This document shows, piece by piece, positions 7,291-12,376 of a DNA stretch of 12,376 nucleotides (its first letter is position 1; each line of letters begins with the position of its first letter). The DNA is from Bacteroidales bacterium UBA1256 (lineage in GTDB: Bacteria > Bacteroidota > Bacteroidia > Bacteroidales > Paludibacteraceae): positions 2,383 to 14,758 of the forward strand of contig DBVU01000025.1 in assembly GCA_002308195.1 (NCBI GenBank), written 5' to 3'. The translations under genes were made by a program, and so were the position numbers. Under the pieces are notes generated by a model. The model saw only the letters and a program-made list of their open reading frames with translations, ran no database searches and was not told the DNA's origin.

Positions 7291-8610
7291 ATGCGTCCAC
7301 GCTCTGTCTTACTTTTTATCACTTGCTGTCTGCTCGGATTAGGTGTGCTATGTCTGGTGTTGCCGCATAGCATCGAGATAGGTACGCGCACTCTGCATTG
7401 GCCCAGTATGGCCGAGGTGTTTGGCGTGGAGCAAACAGATACTGTAGATTATGCTGAGGCAGAGGACGAATTAGTGGAGTTTCCCGAATTTGTGGCTACT
7501 GATACGGTTGAAGCGGTCGATACAGTTTCTGCGCAGCCAAAACCTGCACCGGTAGTGGTTCCTGCCGTGCATGTTGATTCGGTAGTAGATAGCCGCACGT
7601 ATCTTGCCAAATTCTATGCTTCGCTGGCTGAAGCCGGCAGTCGTCAGGTGCGCGTGATGCATTATGGCGATAGTCAGATAGAGGAAGACCGTATGACTGC
7701 TCAGATTCGTCAGAAATTGCAAGACCGTTATGGTGGTTCTGGTGTGGGACTGATGCCATTGGCGCAGACGATTCCTAGTTTGAGCGTAGCACAACGCCTC
7801 ATGATGAACGATCGCATTGTGACACCTCAACAAGGTCCCAGACGTTATATGGTGTATGGTCTGAGAAGCAGTCAGCGCGGAGACGGGCTATATGGGCCAA
7901 TGGGACAGATGGCTGTGATGGCCGATAGCCTGGTCAAAGGCAGCGAAGAGATAACTACTTACTGTACGCCTCTGGACGGTCGCCCGCGTTACGATCGATG
8001 GCGCGTGTTGGCAGATACAAGCATTCATTATACGCATCATGGAGATACAGTCTTTCTGAGTGGTAGGGGCAATGTGTATGGTCTGTCGCAAGAATCGTCA
8101 ACGGGTGTAATTGTGGACAATATTCCGATGCGCGGTTGTCTCGGTTTGGTTTTCACCAAGATTAGTTCTGCTCAGTTGAGTCGTTTCTATAGCGATGCGA
8201 ATGTGTCGTTGATTATTATGCAGTTTGGTGGCAATGCGATTCCTTCGAATCAGAATCCTGGTACAATAGCTGCCATCGTGAAAGGTCTGCGCGAACAAGT
8301 GCAATACCTGAAACGCTGTGCGCCTAATGCATCTATCCTCTTTATTGGTCCAAGCGATATGTTGACCACGATTGATGGCGAAATGACTACGTATCCTCTG
8401 GTACCTTATATGGATCGATTGTTGCGCAAGATGGCTCTGGAGGAAGAGATTGCCTATTTCAGTCTCTATCGCTGGATGGGCGGCGCAGGCAGTATGGCGC
8501 GTTGGCAAGAGGTAGGGCTGGCAGGAAGCGATGGCGTGCATTTCCATCGTAGCGGAGCACGCAAAGCGGGCAATGCAGTAGCCGATTGGATATTAGAAGG
8601 AATGGAATAG
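7291..8610 (+). CDS. Membrane-anchored SGNH/GDSL hydrolase-like envelope protein
   Basis: The 439-residue protein has one N-terminal hydrophobic helix (about 6-26), then an acidic and Pro/Val-rich linker (about 45-98), so the rest is probably periplasmic. The SGNH-fold blocks can be seen: block I in MHYGDSQIEEDRMT with the candidate nucleophile Ser128, block III in MQFGGNAIP (Gly313, Asn315), and block V in SDGVHFHRSG with Asp414 and His417. Between blocks I and III lie about 180 residues including a probable beta-rich insert (roughly 185-300); peptidoglycan O-acetylesterases of the Ape1 type carry a carbohydrate-binding insert at a similar place. The MBOAT gene starts 10 nt downstream. Such pairs usually transfer or remove acyl groups on extracytoplasmic polysaccharide, so an O-acetyltransferase or esterase role is inferred. 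The substrate is unknown. Confidence 0.75.
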   Translation: MRPRSVLLFITCCLLGLGVLCLVLPHSIEIGTRTLHWPSMAEVFGVEQTDTVDYAEAEDELVEFPEFVATDTVEAVDTVSAQPKPAPVVVPAVHVDSVVDSRTYLAKFYASLAEAGSRQVRVMHYGDSQIEEDRMTAQIRQKLQDRYGGSGVGLMPLAQTIPSLSVAQRLMMNDRIVTPQQGPRRYMVYGLRSSQRGDGLYGPMGQMAVMADSLVKGSEEITTYCTPLDGRPRYDRWRVLADTSIHYTHHGDTVFLSGRGNVYGLSQESSTGVIVDNIPMRGCLGLVFTKISSAQLSRFYSDANVSLIIMQFGGNAIPSNQNPGTIAAIVKGLREQVQYLKRCAPNASILFIGPSDMLTTIDGEMTTYPLVPYMDRLLRKMALEEEIAYFSLYRWMGGAGSMARWQEVGLAGSDGVHFHRSGARKAGNAVADWILEGME

Positions 8611-8620
8611 GGAAGTAGAG

Positions 8621-10519
8621 TTGGATTTCTTACACCACATATTGGCTTTTGATGCAGATTCACCACTGCTGTTCACTCAGTTCTATTTCTGGGCGTTTTT
8701 TGCATTGGTCTATGCGCTGTTTGCATTGATTATGGAGGTGGTGCCTAATCGACTGGGTAACAAGAAACTGCATCTGCGCAATGTATATCTGCTGTTTGTC
8801 AGTTGGTTCTTCTATTACAAGACCAGTGGGCTGTTTCTGTTGATACTGGCTTTTGTAACGCTTAGCGATTGGCTGATAGCTCAGCGAATCAAAGCGAATG
8901 AGGGGAAACGGATGGCCAAAGCATGGCTGTGCCTATCGGTAGTGATAGATCTGGGATTGCTAGCCTATTTCAAGTATGCCTATTTCTTTACGAATATGCT
9001 GAATGACCTGTTTGGTACAGGATTTCGCGTATTTGATATATTTGCTTATGTCGGGAACGGATTCAGTACATCCGGTCGTTTTATGGTGGATCAAATCATT
9101 CTGCCGGTCGGGATCTCGTTCTACATGTTCCAAGTGATATCTTATACGGCAGATGTGTTGCATGGCCGTATTCAGCCGGTTAAGAATATACTGGATTTCG
9201 GATTCTATGTGTCCTTCTTCCCGCAACTGGTGGCCGGTCCTATAGTTCGTGCAGAGGAATTTATTCCGCAGCTATACAAACCATTCCATCTGAGTCGCAG
9301 ATATTTTGGTTTGGCGGTATTCTGGATACTAAATGGTTTGGCCAAAAAGATTATCTTGTCCGACTATTTGGCAGTGAATCTGATTGACCGTGTGTTTGAC
9401 CATCCACTGCTGTTCTCCGGTTTTGAAAATTTATTTGCATTATTTGCTTATTCTCTGCAGGTATATGCCGATTTCTCGGGCTATACCGATATAGCGATAG
9501 GCGTGGCGTTGCTGATGGGATTCTATCTGCCTCGCAACTTCGATTCTCCATACAAATCGCAGAATCCGCAAGAGTTCTGGCGTCGTTGGCATCAGTCGTT
9601 GGGCCGATGGCTGAAAACCTATTTGTATATTCCATTGGGAGGAAATCGCCGCATCGGTTTTGGTACGTATTTCTGGCTAACATTGATCGCAGTAGTATCG
9701 TCTGCATTGACAGGTTGGTGGCTATGGATTATGATTCCGTTCGCAGTACTGATATTGTGTGTGGCTATCGCCGACCGAATCATGCAACGAGGAAAACTAA
9801 CATCGAAGCAGAAATTGCTCTATTCGAATCTCAACTCGTTCATTACGCAAGTGTTAGGCGGTTTGTGGCACGGAGCCAGTTGGAACTTCATCATCTGGGG
9901 TGGTATCAATGGCATAGGAATGATAGTCAACAAGATTTGGCGTGAGATGAATTGGCATCTGCGCATGGCGTTGATGACTCTGACAACAGTCGGACTCTGT
10001 GTAGCAGACTATCTGACAAATCTTCCTGCTGTGCGCTTGTTCGCTGTATGGGCAACTATTATCTGGGTAGGCACAGCTATTCGCTATATCTATTGGCTAA
10101 TTCGACGCGATAAGAGTCAACCGCGGTTTGTTAGCAGCATGGGCACAGCATGGGCCATACTACAAACATTCGTGTTTATCACGTTTACTCGTTTGTTCTT
10201 CCGCTCGAGTAGTAATCTGGATCCGGAAACGGCCAATAAAGTAGCGTGGGAAACAGCCAAAAACATGGTGAACCAGATAGGTGGCGCGTGGAGTAATGCT
10301 ATCATTCCCGATTTCTTGTGGGAATATCGCTGGGTGGTAGCTATGTTTGTGATGGGAATGATTATTCACTGGTTGCCGACCGACTGGAAACGCCGTTACC
10401 GTATGTGGTTTGCCGCGATGCCTCTGTGGTTGACTGTAGTGGCAGTTTGTGCGGCTATCCTCGTAATCTATCAGTTCGTTACCGCAGATATGCAACCGTT
10501 CATCTATTTCCAATTCTAA
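8621..10519 (+). CDS. MBOAT-family O-acyltransferase (AlgI/DltB-like)
   Basis: This 632-residue polytopic membrane protein belongs to the membrane-bound O-acyltransferases, which pass acyl groups across the inner membrane for modifying surface polymers. Signature parts: LPVGISFYMFQVISYTADV (161-179), FFPQLVAGPIVRAEEFIPQ (199-217), LQVYADFSGYTDIAIGVALLMGF (279-301), the conserved-histidine motif FWRRWHQSLGRWLKTYLYIPLGGNR (319-343, His324) and the catalytic-histidine motif GGLWHGASWNF (413-423, His417). It is longer than AlgI (about 520). One extension, with extra hydrophobic segments, separates the two histidine motifs by 93 residues; another lies at the C-terminus. Translation probably starts at TTG 8621: an in-frame stop lies 27 nt upstream and the next in-frame ATG (codon 38) would remove the first membrane helix. 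The acyl acceptor is unknown; the SGNH protein encoded upstream is the likely partner. Confidence 0.9.
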   Translation: MDFLHHILAFDADSPLLFTQFYFWAFFALVYALFALIMEVVPNRLGNKKLHLRNVYLLFVSWFFYYKTSGLFLLILAFVTLSDWLIAQRIKANEGKRMAKAWLCLSVVIDLGLLAYFKYAYFFTNMLNDLFGTGFRVFDIFAYVGNGFSTSGRFMVDQIILPVGISFYMFQVISYTADVLHGRIQPVKNILDFGFYVSFFPQLVAGPIVRAEEFIPQLYKPFHLSRRYFGLAVFWILNGLAKKIILSDYLAVNLIDRVFDHPLLFSGFENLFALFAYSLQVYADFSGYTDIAIGVALLMGFYLPRNFDSPYKSQNPQEFWRRWHQSLGRWLKTYLYIPLGGNRRIGFGTYFWLTLIAVVSSALTGWWLWIMIPFAVLILCVAIADRIMQRGKLTSKQKLLYSNLNSFITQVLGGLWHGASWNFIIWGGINGIGMIVNKIWREMNWHLRMALMTLTTVGLCVADYLTNLPAVRLFAVWATIIWVGTAIRYIYWLIRRDKSQPRFVSSMGTAWAILQTFVFITFTRLFFRSSSNLDPETANKVAWETAKNMVNQIGGAWSNAIIPDFLWEYRWVVAMFVMGMIIHWLPTDWKRRYRMWFAAMPLWLTVVAVCAAILVIYQFVTADMQPFIYFQF

Positions 10520-10522
10520 GTT

Positions 10523-11104
10523 ATGCGGATTATCGGTATCACAGGCGGAATAGGAAGTGGTAAATCCACTATTGCTCGCGAATTAGCCAATCGCGGGTAT
10601 GCGGTGTATGATTGTGACCGAGAAGCGAAGCGGATCATCACGGAAGACGAACGTGTTCGTCAGCAGATAATCAGTTTATTGGGTGCTGAGGCTTTCTCCG
10701 AAGGGAAATACAATACGGATTATGTCAGTCGCCGAGTGTTTGCTGCGCCTGAGTTGCTAGATGCTCTCAACGCGATAGTTCATCCTGCGGTAGTGCAAGA
10801 TATTTTGCATCAAAAGGCATCTGTTCTGTTTGTAGAAAGTGCTATTCTCTTTGAGTCGGAGATAGATCGGCTGTGTGAGCAGATAGTTCTAGTAGATGCA
10901 CCGGAAAAGGTGCGTCTGGAACGCACGATAGCGCGTGACTATCACGGCAAGGCTAGTGAGGAAAATATAAATAATGTACGAGCACGCATGCGCGCGCAAG
11001 CACAATCCTTCGACAGAAAAACAGAAACGCCGATCATCACTATTGAGAATGATGGTCGGGCGTCTATTTCGGAGCTAGCAGAGCAGATAATAGCTCGTCT
11101 CTAG
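10523..11104 (+). CDS. coaE: Dephospho-CoA kinase
   Basis: CoaE phosphorylates the 3'-hydroxyl of dephospho-CoA with ATP, the last step of coenzyme A synthesis, in the cytoplasm. The 193 residues begin with the Walker A loop GGIGSGKST (8-16), followed by VYDCDREAKRI (28-38) with the catalytic aspartate in the DxDxxA-type motif. Next come LNAIVHP (substrate-domain signature), VLFVESAILFES (equivalent of the family's vPLLFE) and the lid region VDAPEKVRLERTIARD with its arginines. Length is normal for the family (about 195-205). It starts 3 nt after the MBOAT stop and is the last gene of the operon. It converges on queE, and the two stop codons share the palindrome CTAG (4-nt overlap), leaving no intergenic terminator. 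Confidence 0.96.
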   Translation: MRIIGITGGIGSGKSTIARELANRGYAVYDCDREAKRIITEDERVRQQIISLLGAEAFSEGKYNTDYVSRRVFAAPELLDALNAIVHPAVVQDILHQKASVLFVESAILFESEIDRLCEQIVLVDAPEKVRLERTIARDYHGKASEENINNVRARMRAQAQSFDRKTETPIITIENDGRASISELAEQIIARL

Positions 11105-11724
11105 CGAATTCCTACAATCTTATGCAATTGTACGCTCAGTCGCCAGAAAGGGTGAGCGAGAATATATCGAACGGTATCGTCCAAATTGTCATTTCGGTCG
11201 TCTTGCCATTCGTCCACACCGCCATTCATCAGCCATTCGCCATTGTAACGAAGTGGTTGTAACATCCAGTGTTCCGCTTCCAGTTGCGTGCGCCAAATCT
11301 CAGGATCGTAATCGCCGGTAAATACTACTTTGACTTCATCCACTTTGCGTAAAGCCAGTTGGCTGCCTTTCTTGGGCGAACAAGTAACCCAATCGATGCC
11401 TTCGGGAATAGGACGTGTGCCGTTGGTTTCGATACAGATATAGAATCCGGCTGCGTGCAAGGCGCGGATGAGATCGGCATCTACTTGCAGCGAAGGTTCT
11501 CCGCCAGTCAATACACACATTTTTCTTCGTTCGTTAGGCACATCGTAGAGCGAGAGCGCTTCCTGGACGATGGCTTCGACTGTCATCTCATGCGAATCGG
11601 CAAAATCGGTATCGCACCAGAGACAATGGAGATTGCATCCGCTGAAACGGATGAATACGGCAGGAATCCCGCTGTGCGCACCTTCTCCCTGCAAAGTATA
11701 GAATATCTCGTTGACGCGATACAT
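11101..11724 (-). CDS. queE: 7-carboxy-7-deazaguanine synthase, radical SAM
   Basis: QueE is the radical-SAM enzyme that rearranges 6-carboxy-5,6,7,8-tetrahydropterin to 7-carboxy-7-deazaguanine on the way to preQ0 and queuosine. The 207 residues have FYTLQGEGAHSGIPAVFIRFSGCNLHCLWCDTD with the cluster cysteines C30, C34 and C37 (CxxxCxxC), then the SAM-contact motif LTGGEPSLQ (72-80), IETNGT, VTCSPKK and the C-terminal PFWRLSVQLHKIVGIR. Between WMLQPL and DDTVRYILAHP lies a loop of roughly 25 residues, rich in Asn, Gly, Trp and Asp, that seems absent from relatives I recall; its DNA consists largely of GAATGGC heptamers. The start codon overlaps the queD stop by one base (TAATG), implying coupled translation. 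The stop shares CTAG with coaE. Confidence 0.95.
   Translation of the reverse strand: MYRVNEIFYTLQGEGAHSGIPAVFIRFSGCNLHCLWCDTDFADSHEMTVEAIVQEALSLYDVPNERRKMCVLTGGEPSLQVDADLIRALHAAGFYICIETNGTRPIPEGIDWVTCSPKKGSQLALRKVDEVKVVFTGDYDPEIWRTQLEAEHWMLQPLRYNGEWLMNGGVDEWQDDRNDNLDDTVRYILAHPFWRLSVQLHKIVGIR
11205..11245 (-). repeat. GAATGGC heptamer cluster inside queE
   Basis: On the minus strand the units are CAATGGC (11245-11239), GAATGGC (11238-11232), GAATGGC (11227-11221) and GAATGGC (11211-11205). The first two are adjacent; the others are separated by 4 and 9 bases. They are read in frame as the NGEWLMNGGVDEWQ loop of QueE. Confidence 0.6.
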
Positions 11725-12056
11725 TAATCTTTCTCGTAGATAGCCACGTTACCTTCTGATTCTTGAACGCTGACTTTGTAGCAGTTTTCTACATGGTCGC
11801 AAATCCAACGAGCGATATTCTCGGCCGAAGGATTGACATCGAGTACTTCGTTGATATACTTGTGATCGAACGTATCTTTGACGATACGCTTGATGTGGGT
11901 GAAATCGGTGACCATGCCATCGCGATTCAGTTCTTTCGCGCGGCAATAGACCACAATAATCCAGTTGTGGCCGTGAAGTGCTTCACAGCGACTCTCGTAC
12001 GACAGCGATAGGTTGTGCGCTGCGGAAATCTCTATAGTTTTTTGAACGTAATACAT
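11724..12056 (-). CDS. queD: 6-carboxy-5,6,7,8-tetrahydropterin synthase
   Basis: QueD converts 7,8-dihydroneopterin triphosphate to 6-carboxytetrahydropterin, the step before QueE in preQ0 synthesis. From the ATG at 12056 the protein is 110 residues, MYYVQKTIEISAAHNLSL onward, matching the short QueD/PTPS-I type. The zinc histidines are visible as His14 and the pair in CEALHGHNW (His28, His30), with the QueD-type catalytic cysteine Cys24 in the CxxxHGH motif. FDHKYIN (63-69) and the C-terminal VQESEGNVAIYE supply the further catalytic and pterin-binding residues. An in-frame ATG ten codons upstream (12086) lies inside an intergenic heptamer repeat and would add residues without family support, so it is not chosen. 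Gene order queC-queD-queE on one strand supports the assignment over a folate-type PTPS. Confidence 0.95.
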   Translation of the reverse strand: MYYVQKTIEISAAHNLSLSYESRCEALHGHNWIIVVYCRAKELNRDGMVTDFTHIKRIVKDTFDHKYINEVLDVNPSAENIARWICDHVENCYKVSVQESEGNVAIYEKD

Positions 12057-12062
12057 AAAATC

Positions 12063-12105
12063 ATTTACTATTTGGTTATTTACCATTTACTATTTACCAT
12101 TTAGT
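12063..12105 (-). repeat. Heptamer array in the queC-queD intergenic gap
   Basis: On the plus strand the units are ATTTACT, ATTTGGT, an extra T, then ATTTACC, ATTTACT, ATTTACC and ATTTAGT, six heptamers in all. They fill nearly the whole 44-nt gap between queC and queD, and the queC stop codon (12101-12103) falls within the last unit. From memory this A/T-rich 7-base pattern is common between genes in Bacteroidetes. Confidence 0.8.
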
Positions 12106-12376
12106 TGTCATAAATGGTTTTATCTTCGATGCCCGCCATCAGCAGTGCTTCTTTTCGTTCGCGGCAAGTGCCACAGACGCCACAATGATGTTCACCGCCC
12201 TTGTAGCAACTCCATGTTTCGGTATAATCGATGTTGAGTTCTTTGCCTTTGGCGGCTATCTCGGCTTTGGTCAAGAAAGTGTAGGGAGTGAGCAATTGTA
12301 CGCCATTCCATGTGCCAAAATGGATAGCGTTGTTCATGGCCTCGACAAACTCAGGACGACAGTCGGGATAGATGGT
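12101..12376 (-). CDS. queC: 7-cyano-7-deazaguanine (preQ0) synthase, C-terminal part (5' end outside window)
   Basis: QueC uses ATP and ammonia to convert 7-carboxy-7-deazaguanine to 7-cyano-7-deazaguanine (preQ0). The last 91 residues are in the window and stay open to the right edge, so the N-terminus and its PP-loop are not visible. The visible part starts TIYPDCRPEFVEAMNNA and includes the family segment LLTPYTFLTKAEIAAKG. The four zinc cysteines lie in CYKGGEHHCGVCGTC (spacing C-x7-C-x2-C-x2-C), followed by RERKEA. It precedes queD by 44 nt of heptamer repeat, and the three que genes read as one operon whose promoter must lie beyond the window. Confidence 0.95.
   Translation of the reverse strand, partial: TIYPDCRPEFVEAMNNAIHFGTWNGVQLLTPYTFLTKAEIAAKGKELNIDYTETWSCYKGGEHHCGVCGTCRERKEALLMAGIEDKTIYDN

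Noticed and set aside
9586..9945. Alternative plus-strand frame of 119 codons inside the MBOAT gene
   Set aside because: It overlaps the conserved histidine motifs of the MBOAT frame and its product is unlike any family I know.
11724..12086. Longer queD beginning at the ATG at 12086
   Set aside because: The ten extra codons come from the intergenic heptamer array, and the family N-terminus MYYV begins at 12056.
12057..12100. preQ1 riboswitch for the que genes
   Set aside because: The only visible leader is the internal queC-queD gap, which is filled by heptamers with no preQ1 aptamer features. The operon's true leader lies outside the window.
12063..12105. CRISPR-like or minisatellite array
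   Set aside because: Seven-base degenerate units without spacers, and no cas genes; it is a short sequence repeat.

Overview
The window looks like a core-genome segment of a member of the Bacteroidales (Bacteroidetes). Three things point there. The only sizeable intergenic promoter region carries -7 boxes of the Bacteroidetes form TAnnTTTG with a TTTG-like -33 box 20 nt upstream. Start codons lack clear Shine-Dalgarno sequences. The gene content fits: a PG_1098-type THUMP-like methyltransferase, an adjoining dxs-trkA-trkH run, and a GDSL/MBOAT pair. Genus cannot be fixed from the sequence alone.

Layout, left to right. (1) On the + strand: the C-terminal end of a SpoIID/LytB-domain protein (1-417), overlapping a methyltransferase of unassigned substrate (407-1579). 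(2) On the - strand: nadC (1572-2465), tail-to-tail with the methyltransferase. (3) A divergent promoter region (2466-2618) serving nadC and dxs. (4) A very compact + strand operon (2619-11104): dxs, trkA, trkH, an SGNH/GDSL hydrolase-like envelope protein, an MBOAT O-acyltransferase and coaE. The junctions are overlaps of 34 and 4 nt, then gaps of 3, 10 and 3 nt. (5) On the - strand, convergent with coaE: queC (5' end outside the window), queD and queE, three steps of preQ0/queuosine precursor synthesis.

Functionally, the large operon joins isoprenoid precursor synthesis (Dxs), potassium uptake (TrkA/TrkH), a probable envelope O-acylation pair (MBOAT plus SGNH) and the last step of coenzyme A synthesis (CoaE). 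The two - strand loci are NAD synthesis (nadC) and 7-deazaguanine synthesis (queCDE).

The most unusual signal is repetitive DNA of an intergenic type found inside genes. Degenerate 7-base repeats and a GC-rich hairpin element lie in frame within the methyltransferase (four sites) and queE (one site). A related array of heptamers fills the gap between queC and queD. They look like short repeats that expanded or inserted in coding loops without breaking the reading frame. A second point is a perfect 16-bp palindrome over the -33 box and spacer of the dxs promoter, followed by a hairpin in the predicted dxs leader. No mobile element, CRISPR array, tRNA or rRNA was found, and no gene-free stretch exceeds about 155 bases.
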